From Pricia antarctica (GTDB lineage Bacteria; Bacteroidota; Bacteroidia; Flavobacteriales; Flavobacteriaceae), in contig NZ_FNAO01000004.1 in assembly GCF_900101815.1 (NCBI RefSeq), positions 434,001-498,000 on the forward strand: DNA of 64,000 nt, read 5' to 3'. The notes beneath the pieces are model-generated. The model ran no database searches and was not told the origin of the DNA. It saw only the letters and a program-made list of their open reading frames with translations. Position numbers and translations under genes: made by a program. This document shows positions 32,619 to 41,174 of the stretch, one piece after another (within the stretch, counting starts at the first letter, position 1; each line of letters opens with the position of its first letter).

Positions 32619-34242
32619 GTTCTTTTAGGTTTAAGGGGAGTTTAAGGGTAAAGGTGCTTCCTTTTCCCACTTTACTTTTGAAACCAACGATGCCACCCAT
32701 AAGTTCCGAATATTGTTTTACGATATGCAGCCCCAGTCCCGTACCTTGAATGTTGGTTACGTTCCCCGCTCGAAAAAACCGCTCAAACAGGCTTTTTTGT
32801 TCCGCTTTCGGAATGCCGATTCCCTTGTCCACCACATTAAAAATCACTACCTCGCCGGATACTTTTAGTTCTAGGATGATTTCCGCGGCCTCATCGGAAT
32901 ATTTTAAGGCGTTCGACACTAGATTGATCAAAATATGACTCATTAGTTTCGAATCAAGAAATACGGGAATAGCTGCCTGAGCATGTGTAAACCGGATACT
33001 CTGCCCGTCTTTTTTTACCGATTTCATTTCTTCGACCAACAGCTTTGTAAACTGCACCAATTCAAAATGCTGCGGCTCTGCCCTTACCTTGCCCTCCTCG
33101 AGCTTGCTCAGCGACAGAAAATCGTTCAGGATGACCACCAGGTTTTTTACGTTGTTGCGAATGCGGACCACATGTTTCATCCGACGTTCTTCCCTGCCGG
33201 GGCCGTTCTGCTTCCCGATAAGGATGGCAGAGGACAGAATGGCGCTCAGCGGCGTTCGGAACTCGTGGGAGGCCATGGAGATAAAACGGGATTTCAGCTC
33301 GTTCATTTCCTGCTCCACCTTCAATGCCACCGATAGTTTTTCCTGTGCTTTTCGTTGATCGGTAATATTGTGGTAGACGAACAGCGACCAGACAATAGTT
33401 TCGGCATCTGAATGCAAGGGGGTCGAATTGACCGCATAGCAATTCTTCTGAAATTCCACTTCGAAGGAAAGGCTATCGCCTCGTATCGTTTTTTTTATAT
33501 CCCGCTTGATAAGTTCGATCTGGTCCGCGGAAAAAATAGAAATATCATCGATGCGTATTCCCTCGAAATCTTCTTTTTTAAAGTCGAGCCGTCGCAACTC
33601 CTCCCCTTCCACGTAAACCAGTTCAAAATCGGCGTTGAAGACCACGATAAGGCCCTTGGGAAAATTCTTGGCAATCGCGGCGAACTGCGACTGGCTCCTT
33701 TGCGCTTTGCTTTCCGCCAATCGGGTCACCTGAATCTGATCTTCGAGATTTAGGTTGGTTTCAACTAAACGCTGCACGGTAAATTCTAGTTCTAGCGTAC
33801 GTTCCGCTACTTTTTCCTCAAGTCGATCGGCATGGTCTTGTAACTGTTTTCTCGCTTTATTGATCTCGGTAACGTCCACCCCTGAACTGATCAGGCCCGT
33901 AACATTACCATTTTCATCTTTTAAGAGCGCGTTTCGCCATTGTATCAGTTTCCTTTTATTTCCTTTTGCCAATACCCAATTTTCATACACATCGGGCGGT
34001 TCAACGGTTCCAGCGAAAACTCGGTCAAAGAATAGGGCCAGTTCCTTTTTTTTCTTTTTAGGGATGCAGCTATGGAACCAATTCTTGCCGATAATCTCAT
34101 CGCGACGGTAACCCAGCACTTCGCAGCCCTTCCGGTTGATCAGTTCGATGGAATGGTCACTATTGATAACCATAAAGATGGACGCTGCGACATCCAAATA
34201 CTGGAAAAGGTTTTGGTTCTCTATGTTTGTGGATGCATCCAT
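32590..34242 (-). CDS. PAS-domain sensor histidine kinase paired with receiver-CRP copy 1
   Basis: The 550-residue soluble kinase has an N-terminal PAS domain (about 12-130; MVINSDHSIELINRKGCEVLGY, ITGLISSGVDVTEINKA). A coiled coil follows (about 130-185; EEKVAERTLELEFTVQRL), then a second PAS-like domain (about 185-310), HisKA with H-box ASHEFRTPLSAIL near residue 327, and HATPase_c with N-box VSNALKYS and G-box GTGLGLHIV. The PAS ligand (heme, flavin or none) is not evident. The gene has its own palindrome promoter (34350-34393), so the module is probably self-regulated. Confidence 0.88.
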   Translation of the reverse strand: MDASTNIENQNLFQYLDVAASIFMVINSDHSIELINRKGCEVLGYRRDEIIGKNWFHSCIPKKKKKELALFFDRVFAGTVEPPDVYENWVLAKGNKRKLIQWRNALLKDENGNVTGLISSGVDVTEINKARKQLQDHADRLEEKVAERTLELEFTVQRLVETNLNLEDQIQVTRLAESKAQRSQSQFAAIAKNFPKGLIVVFNADFELVYVEGEELRRLDFKKEDFEGIRIDDISIFSADQIELIKRDIKKTIRGDSLSFEVEFQKNCYAVNSTPLHSDAETIVWSLFVYHNITDQRKAQEKLSVALKVEQEMNELKSRFISMASHEFRTPLSAILSSAILIGKQNGPGREERRMKHVVRIRNNVKNLVVILNDFLSLSKLEEGKVRAEPQHFELVQFTKLLVEEMKSVKKDGQSIRFTHAQAAIPVFLDSKLMSHILINLVSNALKYSDEAAEIILELKVSGEVVIFNVVDKGIGIPKAEQKSLFERFFRAGNVTNIQGTGLGLHIVKQYSELMGGIVGFKSKVGKGSTFTLKLPLNLKEHEKNTIDRG

Positions 34243-34349
34243 AATTTGCGTAGGTTACGTGCCAGCGGGTTTAAAGTATGAAACCTTCAAGGTTCTTTCA
34301 TTCACCAACGTCAAAAATCCAGAGGCAAGACAATTCCTGTTATTCTTGG

Positions 34350-34393
34350 TAAATGTATGACACGGATTTTCTTAGAAAAATGATATCGGTCAT
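34350..34393 (-). promoter_or_regulatory. Stress-regulon promoter of kinase/receiver-CRP module 1
   Basis: ATGATATCGGTCAT is at 34380-34393. On the minus strand a -7 box TACATTTA (34357-34350) follows after 22 bases. This implies feedback on the regulator pair. Confidence 0.7.
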
Positions 34394-34451
34394 GCCGTAC
34401 AACCATTCCCTAAAATGCACATAGAAATACCCTCAAACCAACCTGTTTCAA

Positions 34452-34800
34452 ATGGATGCAATGAGGTATTGGGAGGAAGGTATTGCCGCCTTGGCCATCG
34501 CCAAGCAGATCGGTTTCAAAGGATACGAAAAATGCATGTCGGGCGACGAACTAATGTAGTTGCAGGATCCTGAGCTCCAACAAAAGGTCAAGGAAATCCA
34601 AATTTTTACCCGGATGTTTCCCGATGCCAAGTTGTGCATCATCAATACTTCTAAGGCTAACAATGAGGTAGTGGTCAGGATCGGTGACGGGGTCAACGAC
34701 GACCTGGCCCTAAAAGCCTTCCATTTTGGAATCGCCGTGGGCCAAAAGGGAACGGAAATCGCCGATAGTCTCCTTCACTCTCAGGCGGTCAACATGCCCC
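34452..34800 (+). pseudogene. P-type cation ATPase remnant
   Basis: The plus frame reads IAKQIGFKGYEKCMSGDELM, then an in-frame TAG (34557-34559), and resumes with VKEIQIFTRMFPDAKL and the hinge motif IGDGVNDDLALKAFHFGIAV before dissolving into the end of the SDR gene. TGDGVND-type hinge plus FTRMFPEAK is specific to P-type ATPases, most like Ca2+/Mg2+ types. The phosphorylation site DKTGT and the membrane domain are missing. It overlaps the SDR 3' end. Confidence 0.82.
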
Positions 34801-35542
34801 CGTCTACCACGTGGGTACATCCGGTAATGTATTTGCTTTCGTCCGAGGCCAAAAACAAGGCCATTTCGGCGAGCTCGTTGGATTCGGCATAGCGGCCGAA
34901 AGGCACGACGGATTCAAAGCCTTTCAGTACTTCCTTCGGGTTCTCGGGGGACACATCCTTTTCGATCCGCCGCATCATGTCGTTGTTCACGGGACCGGGA
35001 TGAATGGTGTTTACCCGAATTTTACGTTCTGCATTTTCTAGGGCCGCCACTCGCATAATACCGACAATGGCATGTTTGGTCGCCACATAGGCCCCAAGAC
35101 CTGCAAAGCCTTTAAGTCCGGCTACAGAGGAAGTTATTATCACGCTACCCCCTTTCTTCATTTTGGGGATAACGTGTTTACATCCCAGCCAAACCCCTTT
35201 CAGGTTCACGGCGATAACCTTATCAAATGTTTCTTCGGGATATTCCGCAATGGGTCTCGAAACCCCTTCGATACCAGCATTGGCGAAAAAAATATCGATT
35301 TTGCCGTGCACTTCTAAAGTATGCTCCACGTAATTTTCATTATCCTCCGCTTTTGAGATATCGGCCACGCAATAGGAAAGGTTTTCATGGTCTAATTCGG
35401 AGCTGGTTTTTTCCAACACCTCTTTATTGATATCCACAATAACAACCTTGGCACCCTGTTCCAGAAATAATTTCGCCGTAGCTTTTCCTATGCCGCCGGC
35501 TCCACCAGTGATGATGGCTACCTTGCCATTTAATCGTTCCAT
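34781..35542 (-). CDS. Short-chain dehydrogenase/reductase
   Basis: The 253-residue classical SDR has a cofactor loop TGGAGGIGKATAKL near residue 12, Asp in VVIVDINKE suggesting NAD(H) preference, NAG motif FFANAGIEG near 88, catalytic Ser in ITSSVAG near 137, and YVATKHA (Tyr-x3-Lys) near 152. C-terminal IHPGPVNNDM and TGCTHVVDGGM are conserved. The substrate is unknown. Its upstream region carries a palindrome (35598-35611) that could serve both directions. Confidence 0.9.
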   Translation of the reverse strand: MERLNGKVAIITGGAGGIGKATAKLFLEQGAKVVIVDINKEVLEKTSSELDHENLSYCVADISKAEDNENYVEHTLEVHGKIDIFFANAGIEGVSRPIAEYPEETFDKVIAVNLKGVWLGCKHVIPKMKKGGSVIITSSVAGLKGFAGLGAYVATKHAIVGIMRVAALENAERKIRVNTIHPGPVNNDMMRRIEKDVSPENPKEVLKGFESVVPFGRYAESNELAEMALFLASDESKYITGCTHVVDGGMLTA

Positions 35543-35597
35543 TTTCTTTTATTCTTTAGGTAAGCTGTAAAGTTTAGAATTCAAAAATGGATACGAA

Positions 35598-35641
35598 ATG
35601 ATGAATGTCATTTTGTGAAAACAATTTCATTCCTAGTTTTG
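35598..35641 (+). promoter_or_regulatory. Stress-regulon promoter, possibly bidirectional
   Basis: ATGATGAATGTCAT is at 35598-35611. On the plus strand a perfect -7 box TAGTTTTG (35634-35641) follows after 22 bases, driving the hibernation-factor remnant and the Usp gene at 35980. A weaker minus-strand box (AAACTTTA, 35575-35568) lies at the matching distance for the SDR gene. Confidence 0.72.
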
Positions 35642-35667
35642 ACCCATCCTAAAAAAACAAAGCCATT

Positions 35668-35972
35668 ATGATATATATTCCATACCTGCAAATGACGAAG
35701 AGCGAATCGTTGAGCGAAATCCTTACCCGAAATTTGAGAAAATTAGCCCTTAGATAACAGTTCCTGATTGGGGCCAACGTTACTTTCAAATTGGGAAACA
35801 CCTGGGACGGCAACAACAAATTCTGCGAATTGGAACTAAGCGCACCCGCCCCGGTATCTTCGCCAAATCGACCGAGGATAATTTTGAAAAGGCCGCGGCG
35901 GATAACTTGAGCGACTTGTAAAGACAGCTCAGAAAGCGTAAGGAAAAGTTTCGAAAACGTAAAAAAAAATGA
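35668..35972 (+). pseudogene. hpf: Ribosome hibernation promoting factor remnant (HPF/RaiA family)
   Basis: The frame from ATG 35668 reads MTKSESLSEILTRNLRKLAL, an in-frame TAA, then FLIGANVTFKLGNTWDGNNK and FCELELSAPAP. A frameshift leads to IFAKSTEDNFEKAAADNLSD, another TAA, and RQLRKRKEKFRKRKKK. The order matches the short hibernation factor family common in Bacteroidota (E-LS-PGP-IFAK-ED-E-A-DLERQL-K-K). Two stops and one frameshift make it a pseudogene. It still sits behind a good regulon promoter, just upstream of a Usp gene. Confidence 0.82.
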
Positions 35973-35979
35973 CATAGCC

Positions 35980-36804
35980 ATGAAAAAAATTCTTGTACCC
36001 ATAGACTTTTCGGAACCCTCGGCCTATGCCTTGGAGGTTGCCGCAAAGATCGCCAAACTACAACAGGCGGAAATCGTTGTACTGCACATGCTGGGGCTGT
36101 CGGAAGCGGTGCTGACCAAAGACGAAAGCCAAGAATATGAAGAGGCCAAATACTATATGGAACTGGCCAGAAAACGCTTTCGGACCTTTTTGGACAGACC
36201 CTATCTAAAAGGCATCAAAATCAGGGAAATCGTCCAGAATTATAAGATATTCAAAGAGCTGAACACTATTGCGAAAGAACAGGGTATAGCGCTTATCGTT
36301 ATGGGTTCACATGGTACCAGCGGATTTAACGAAGTCTTCGCCGGTTCCAATACCGAAAAAGTGGTGCGCACCTCCGATGTGCCCGTTCTTGTCATAAAAG
36401 CGCCCATGCCCGATTTTAATATCAAGAACATAGTGTTCGCCTGTGATTTTGAGGACGAGGCGATTTTGGCCTTCAAAAACGTCAAGGAGTTTGCCGAACT
36501 ATTTTCAGCGAAGCTACAACTGGTTTATGTAAATACACCCTATGAGGCTTTTATCTGCAATTCGGAAATCGAGAAACGCATCTCCGATTTTCTTTATAAA
36601 GCAGGGGAACCCGAACTAAAAGTGACCATCTACAATGATTACAGCATTGAAAAAGGCCTAATGAACTACAGTAAGGAGGGCAAGTTCGACGTGCTTTCCA
36701 TACCTACGCATGGGCGAAAACAATTCTCCCAATTTCTTTTGGGAAGTATCGGGGAAGATGTCGCCAACCATGCCAATTTACCTGTCCTGACTTTTAAAGT
36801 TTGA
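35980..36804 (+). CDS. Universal stress protein, tandem UspA domains
   Basis: The 274-residue protein has domain 1 KILVPIDFSEPSAYAL with nucleotide loop VMGSHGTSGFNEVFAGSNTEKVV (about 107-129), and domain 2 NIVFACDFEDEAILAF with a variant loop LSIPTHGRKQFSQFLLGSIGEDV. It is highly similar along its length to the protein at 19485, so these two form a subfamily distinct from the 40-44 kb group. It is likely transcribed from the promoter at 35598 through the hibernation-factor remnant. Confidence 0.9.
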   Translation: MKKILVPIDFSEPSAYALEVAAKIAKLQQAEIVVLHMLGLSEAVLTKDESQEYEEAKYYMELARKRFRTFLDRPYLKGIKIREIVQNYKIFKELNTIAKEQGIALIVMGSHGTSGFNEVFAGSNTEKVVRTSDVPVLVIKAPMPDFNIKNIVFACDFEDEAILAFKNVKEFAELFSAKLQLVYVNTPYEAFICNSEIEKRISDFLYKAGEPELKVTIYNDYSIEKGLMNYSKEGKFDVLSIPTHGRKQFSQFLLGSIGEDVANHANLPVLTFKV

Positions 36805-36903
36805 GCTTTGAGCAAGTTGGACTAAGGGATGTTGTTGGCCAGTTTTTGACGACGGGTATATAGTATTAGATCGACATCAACCGAAGTCTTGTCCTGCGAT
36901 CCT

Positions 36904-37308
36904 TCAATCGGTCAACAACAATTCCAGCTCGGACAGCATACTCAACTCCGATTTGTTCTTTCCGGCAAAGGAATTGGCGATGGCACTTGCGGTCATTTTG
37001 GTAAGGGTCTTGATTTCCTTTGAAAACGCATGCGGGTGCTCTTCGTAAAAATCCTTGAACTCCTGAAAGCATTGCTTGCCGGTCTTTCCGTATTCCATGA
37101 GGCCATCGAAAACGATTTCGATCTGGTTGGCGGAGTCGGTACCGTACCGGTCGGTAAATTCGTCGACGTACAACCAATCGGCCTTTACGATTTCTTTGAC
37201 TTTATCCCATTCCTTTACGTGAACATGGCCATCGCTAATGGCGATTGCGTAGAATAACTTCCCCAGATGCTCATAGAGCTCGTTCATCGTTTTCGATGTA
37301 TTCTTCAT
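36904..37308 (-). CDS. TerB-like helical protein
   Basis: The 134-residue protein has the TerB-type helical pattern with an acidic metal-binding-like first motif (LFYAIAISDGHVHVKEWDKVKEIV) and a second helix pair (IVFDGLMEYGKTGKQCFQEF). TerB-like proteins are linked to envelope and stress-response complexes, but the biochemical role is unclear. A start at the second Met (37287) is possible. A regulon palindrome lies upstream, between this gene and the divergent kinase at 37403. Confidence 0.6.
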   Translation of the reverse strand: MKNTSKTMNELYEHLGKLFYAIAISDGHVHVKEWDKVKEIVKADWLYVDEFTDRYGTDSANQIEIVFDGLMEYGKTGKQCFQEFKDFYEEHPHAFSKEIKTLTKMTASAIANSFAGKNKSELSMLSELELLLTD

Positions 37309-37334
37309 TTTTATCTTTGTTAAGTGTAATGGGA

Positions 37335-37379
37335 TAAAATTAATGTAGTGCCATACCCGATTACTATGATATTAATCAG
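37335..37379 (-). promoter_or_regulatory. Stress-regulon promoter in a divergent intergenic region
   Basis: ATGATATTAATCAG is at 37366-37379. On the minus strand TAATTTTA (37342-37335) follows after 23 bases, serving the TerB-like gene. On the plus strand TATTTTTG (37391-37398) lies only 11 bases from the palindrome, one turn closer than usual. If used, this would start the kinase transcript almost at its ATG, so the same site might repress there. Confidence 0.6.
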
Positions 37380-37402
37380 TTTGGAATCTTTATTTTTGAC
37401 TC

Positions 37403-38917
37403 ATGAGGGTCTTTCAAAAAAACAGTAACATTTTCAATTTGCTTTCAGAAGGGGTTTCCGAGGGCATCATCGTGGTCAATACCAAACAGGAAATCGTCGC
37501 AACCAATTCAGCGGCGGAGGACATGTTCGGATATGATGATGACGAGCTGCTCGGAAAGCCATTGGATACCCTCATCCCCCGCCGTTATCACGGGCACCAT
37601 GATCAGCATGTCGCCCATTTTATCGATAAAAGCGAAAAGCGCCAAATGGGCCACGGGCGCGATTTGAACGGCATTCGCAAGAATGGGGAAGAATTTCCGG
37701 TGGAGGCGGGCCTGAACCCTTTTAAACTGTACGGTTCTACCTACGTTATGGCTTTGGTAATCGACATTACGGAACGTAAGATAAGGGAAAAAGAACTGAG
37801 TCACTGGGCCCGAATTTTCCAGGAATCGCTGAACGAAATCTTTGTTTTCGATGCGGAGACTTTCAATTTTATCAATGTAAATAATGAGGCTCGGCGCAAT
37901 ATCGGTTTCAATATGGCCGAACTAATCGGCATGACCCCCGTTGACATCAAACCTGAATTTAGCCTGCACAAATTCAAAAAATTGGTTAATGCCCTTTTGA
38001 CCGGAAAGAAAGAAAAAGTCAAGTTCGAGACCTTACATCGAAGAAAAGATGGCTCGTCCTATCCCGTTGAAGTACATCTACAACCATCCGCTATGGGCGA
38101 AAGGCAAGTTTTTGTGGCCATCATCCTAGACATTACCGAGCGTAAGAACTATACCGAAAAATTGGAGAAAACGGTAGAATCCCGAACTAAACAGTTGACC
38201 GAGGCCTTGGCCGTGGAAAAGGAACTCAACGAACTCAAGACCCGTTTCCTGTCCTTGGTTTCCCATGAGTTCAAAACGCCCCTGAGCAGCATCCTTACAT
38301 CCATAACCTTGGTGGGAAAATACACCCAGACCGAGCAACAACCCAAACGGGACAAACATGTAACCACTATCCGCAACAAAGTAAAATATTTAGATGCCAT
38401 ACTGAACGATTTTCTCTCCGTAGAACGCTTGGATTCCGGAAAAGTGAACTATCATTTGGAAATGTTCCATTTGAGCAAAGTCATCAACGAAGTTGTTTAT
38501 GATGCCAATATGCTGCTCAAAACGGGGCAAAAAATCCGATATCCCGAAGATATAGATGATATCGTTATCGAATTTGATGAAAAGACCTTGGAGCTGGCTC
38601 TATCCAACCTCATCCATAATGCCATTAAATACTCTCCGGAAGACTCCATCATCGACTTGGTGGTCTCGAAAAAAACGGATACTATAGTGTTGAAGGTCAT
38701 TGACCAGGGCATCGGGATACCGGCGACCGAACAAAAGCACATCTTCGACCGCTATTTCAGGGCAGAGAACGCCCTATTGACCCAAGGTACGGGTATCGGA
38801 CTTAATATTGCCAAACAGCATTTAGAAAACCTAGGGGCCACCTTGGAATTTAGCAGTAAGCAGAATGACGGGTCTACCTTTGTAGTACACCTACCCCTGA
38901 AACCTATTAAAGTTTAG
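37403..38917 (+). CDS. Double-PAS sensor histidine kinase paired with receiver-CRP copy 2
   Basis: The 504-residue soluble kinase has PAS 1 (about 8-125; LLSEGVSEGIIVVNTKQEIV, GYDDDELLGKPLDTLIPRRY, VIDITERKIRE), PAS 2 (about 130-250; IFVFDAETFNFINVNNEARR), HisKA with H-box VSHEFKTPLSSIL near residue 290, and HATPase_c with N-box LIHNAIKYS and G-box GTGIGLNIA. Its C-terminal half is close to that of the kinase at 32590. The receiver-CRP gene follows 3 bases after the stop. A perfect -7 box 5 bases before the ATG suggests a leaderless or nearly leaderless mRNA. Confidence 0.88.
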   Translation: MRVFQKNSNIFNLLSEGVSEGIIVVNTKQEIVATNSAAEDMFGYDDDELLGKPLDTLIPRRYHGHHDQHVAHFIDKSEKRQMGHGRDLNGIRKNGEEFPVEAGLNPFKLYGSTYVMALVIDITERKIREKELSHWARIFQESLNEIFVFDAETFNFINVNNEARRNIGFNMAELIGMTPVDIKPEFSLHKFKKLVNALLTGKKEKVKFETLHRRKDGSSYPVEVHLQPSAMGERQVFVAIILDITERKNYTEKLEKTVESRTKQLTEALAVEKELNELKTRFLSLVSHEFKTPLSSILTSITLVGKYTQTEQQPKRDKHVTTIRNKVKYLDAILNDFLSVERLDSGKVNYHLEMFHLSKVINEVVYDANMLLKTGQKIRYPEDIDDIVIEFDEKTLELALSNLIHNAIKYSPEDSIIDLVVSKKTDTIVLKVIDQGIGIPATEQKHIFDRYFRAENALLTQGTGIGLNIAKQHLENLGATLEFSSKQNDGSTFVVHLPLKPIKV

Positions 38918-38920
38918 CAT

Positions 38921-39973
38921 ATGAAAAAAATACTATTAATCGAAGACGACAAGGCCTTACGCGAAAATACCGAAGAGCTCTTAGCGCTATCAGGCTACAG
39001 TGTAGTGACCGCGCCGAACGGAAAAATCGGCATCGCAACCGCCAAGGGCGAGATGCCCGACCTCGTTGTCTGTGATATTATGATGCCCGAAATCGACGGT
39101 TATGGGGTGCTACAGAATCTCTCCTCCGACGAGAAGACCAAGCATATTCCCTTTATTTTCTTATCGGCCAAGACCGAGCACAAAGAAATCCGAAAGGGCA
39201 TGGACCTGGGCGCCGACGATTATCTGACCAAACCCTTCGAGGAGGAAGACCTTATGAGTGCCGTGGAAAGCCGATTGGCCAAGGCCGAACTTTTGAGCCG
39301 AATGTTGGGCACCCCCATTAAAACGTCCGAGGTTTTGGAGGATGAGATGCGCACCCTGCACGAGCTGAAAAACTTTTTTGACGATAATGGGGAGCCGATA
39401 TCTCTTGGCCAAGGGGAAAGTGTCTTTCAAGAAGGTTCGCGCTCCAACACCATTTACCTTATTTTAAAAGGAGTCGTTAAATGCCACACGATGGACGGGG
39501 ACGGTAAAGAGCTGACCACATCCCTTTATCGGGCCGATGATTTTTTAGGATTTACTTCGTTTCTGAATAACATTCCCTATAAAGAGTCCGCCACCGCCAT
39601 GGAACCGGTAGAACTAGCCGGTGTCTCTAAAGAAAGCCTGAAAAACATCCTCCAAAAAAATAAAAATATATCTTTGGAGCTTATGGAACTTCTTTCCGAT
39701 AACATTACAGAGATTAAGGCCCAATTACTTCAAATGGCCTATAGTTCCGTCCGTAAAAAGACGGCCCAGACGCTATTGCAGTTTGCCGAGGTTATGAATA
39801 CCAAAAGCGATGATGCCATCAAAATATCGCGCAACGATCTGGCCAGCGTAGCCGGCATCGCTACGGAAAGCTTGATTCGCACCCTTTCGGGCTTTAAAAA
39901 AGAGGGACTTATCGCCATCGAGGGACGGAACATCCGAATAAAGGAACTGAAGGCCTTGCAATATGTCAGCTAA
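38921..39973 (+). CDS. Receiver-CRP/FNR fusion regulator, copy 2
   Basis: The 350-residue protein has a receiver (1-120; IEDDKAL, Asp in LVVCDIMMPEIDGYG near residue 52, LTKPF), a cNMP-binding-like barrel (about 150-255; FQEGSRSNTIYLILKGVVKC, DDFLGFTSFL) and a Crp-type HTH (about 270-340; SRNDLASVAGIATESLIRTL). The recognition helix ATESLIRTLSGFKKEGLI differs only slightly from copy 1, so both should read the same site. Receivers are normally joined to NarL, OmpR or NtrC outputs; a CRP-type output is unusual. It has no cysteine cluster, arguing against direct oxygen sensing. Confidence 0.88.
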   Translation: MKKILLIEDDKALRENTEELLALSGYSVVTAPNGKIGIATAKGEMPDLVVCDIMMPEIDGYGVLQNLSSDEKTKHIPFIFLSAKTEHKEIRKGMDLGADDYLTKPFEEEDLMSAVESRLAKAELLSRMLGTPIKTSEVLEDEMRTLHELKNFFDDNGEPISLGQGESVFQEGSRSNTIYLILKGVVKCHTMDGDGKELTTSLYRADDFLGFTSFLNNIPYKESATAMEPVELAGVSKESLKNILQKNKNISLELMELLSDNITEIKAQLLQMAYSSVRKKTAQTLLQFAEVMNTKSDDAIKISRNDLASVAGIATESLIRTLSGFKKEGLIAIEGRNIRIKELKALQYVS

Positions 39974-39998
39974 TTTACGGTAGTAAATTCCATCATAT

Positions 39999-40042
39999 AT
40001 GATAATTATCATATTCCGCCTTCGGCACTAAAACTATTTTTG
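39999..40042 (+). promoter_or_regulatory. Stress-regulon promoter with perfect palindrome
   Basis: ATGATAATTATCAT (39999-40012) is a perfect dyad. A perfect -7 box TATTTTTG (40035-40042) follows after 22 bases. It drives the Usp gene at 40060. Confidence 0.78.
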
Positions 40043-40059
40043 AATGTAGTTTACAGTGT

Positions 40060-40896
40060 ATGAAAACCATTCTAATACCCACCGATTTTTCCGAAAACGC
40101 TTGGAACGCCATCGAATATGCGGTTACGCTTTTCGACGCTGTACCCTGCAATTATTGCATCCTTCATGTGGGGAGCTTGTCCGAATCTTCAGTTCGCGGC
40201 AACAGTTTCAGCTTTCCCAAAGAAAAACTACACCCCTCAATCAGAGCGAAGATTAAAATGCTATTTGAGCGTATCGAACGCTTGACCTGCAACAAAAAAC
40301 ATCGCTTTACAGCCCTTCAGGAATACGGGAATTTTATTCAAATTGTAAGAAAAACAGTAGATGTTAAGCACATAGATTTGATAGTCATGGGCACCACTGG
40401 TGCATCTGGTCTCAAGGCCTCTATCGTAGGGAGTAACACGGGCGACGTCATTACCAAAGTGGCCTGTAACGTATTGGTGGTTCCCGAGAAGGCCGAAGTA
40501 GAAATCCCAACGGAAATCGGGTTCCCGACTGATTTTAACAGTTTCTATACGCACTCCATATTAGAAGGTATTTCCGCAGCAATGCAGCTCACCAAGGCGA
40601 ACTTACGGGTTCTGAACGTTTCGGGGGTAGATGAACATCTTACCGAAATACAGGAACAGCACCAGGAATACCTATTTGACTATTTGCATGAAACTTTCCC
40701 CGAACGGAATACCTTTCACACGCTGACCCATATCGGTATCGTTGAGGCGATACAACTTTTCGTAGAAGCCGGAAATATCAATCTTATCGTGATGGCCGCC
40801 AAGCATTTAAACTTTTTGCAGCAGATTCTTTTTGACACGACCATTGAGAAAATAAGTTTTCAGACCAAGATTCCCCTATTGGTATTGCATGAATAG
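40060..40896 (+). CDS. Universal stress protein, tandem UspA domains
   Basis: The 278-residue protein starts TILIPTDFSENAWNAIEYAV; the nucleotide loop is VMGTTGASGLKASIVGSNTGDVI (about 110-132). Domain 2 (about 150-278) is degenerate and ends LIVMAAKHLNFLQQILFDTT and IPLLVLHE, a C-terminal block repeated in the neighbouring Usp proteins and fragments. It belongs to the 40-44 kb Usp subfamily, which looks like local duplication. Confidence 0.9.
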   Translation: MKTILIPTDFSENAWNAIEYAVTLFDAVPCNYCILHVGSLSESSVRGNSFSFPKEKLHPSIRAKIKMLFERIERLTCNKKHRFTALQEYGNFIQIVRKTVDVKHIDLIVMGTTGASGLKASIVGSNTGDVITKVACNVLVVPEKAEVEIPTEIGFPTDFNSFYTHSILEGISAAMQLTKANLRVLNVSGVDEHLTEIQEQHQEYLFDYLHETFPERNTFHTLTHIGIVEAIQLFVEAGNINLIVMAAKHLNFLQQILFDTTIEKISFQTKIPLLVLHE

Positions 40897-40899
40897 AAT

Positions 40900-41076
40900 G
40901 TCGTCATCTCTCATAAAATCGAGGACGGGGTCCGCATTTTTGCCAAAAGCGTAAAGGCCAATCTAATCATCAGGGTATTAAAGGACTAAGGGCTGCTGCA
41001 AAAAGCGTCTTTGGATACGACCGTTGAGGAGGTAAATTTTGAAATGAGCATTCCGCTTTTATCGCTGCAGGGATAG
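40900..41076 (+). pseudogene. C-terminal Usp remnant
   Basis: The frame reads VVISHKIEDGVRIFAKSVKA and NLIIRVLKD, then a stop, then GLLQKASLDTTVEEVNFEMS and IPLLSLQG before a final TAG. This is the same C-terminal block as in the adjacent intact Usp protein, without any N-terminal domain. One in-frame stop and no start make it a remnant. Confidence 0.75.
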
Positions 41077-41108
41077 GCAACCATGGTTCGTTCCATTTGG
41101 TTTCGATG

Positions 41109-41152
41109 ATGACATATATCATAGTTTTTGAGAAGGGCTCCCGCTATTTTTG
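41109..41152 (+). promoter_or_regulatory. Stress-regulon promoter
   Basis: ATGACATATATCAT is at 41109-41122. A perfect -7 box TATTTTTG (41145-41152) follows after 22 bases. It lies inside a longer reading frame of the next gene and therefore fixes that gene's start downstream, at 41175. Confidence 0.77.
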
Positions 41153-41174
41153 GAGGGTCATTAAAATCATATCC

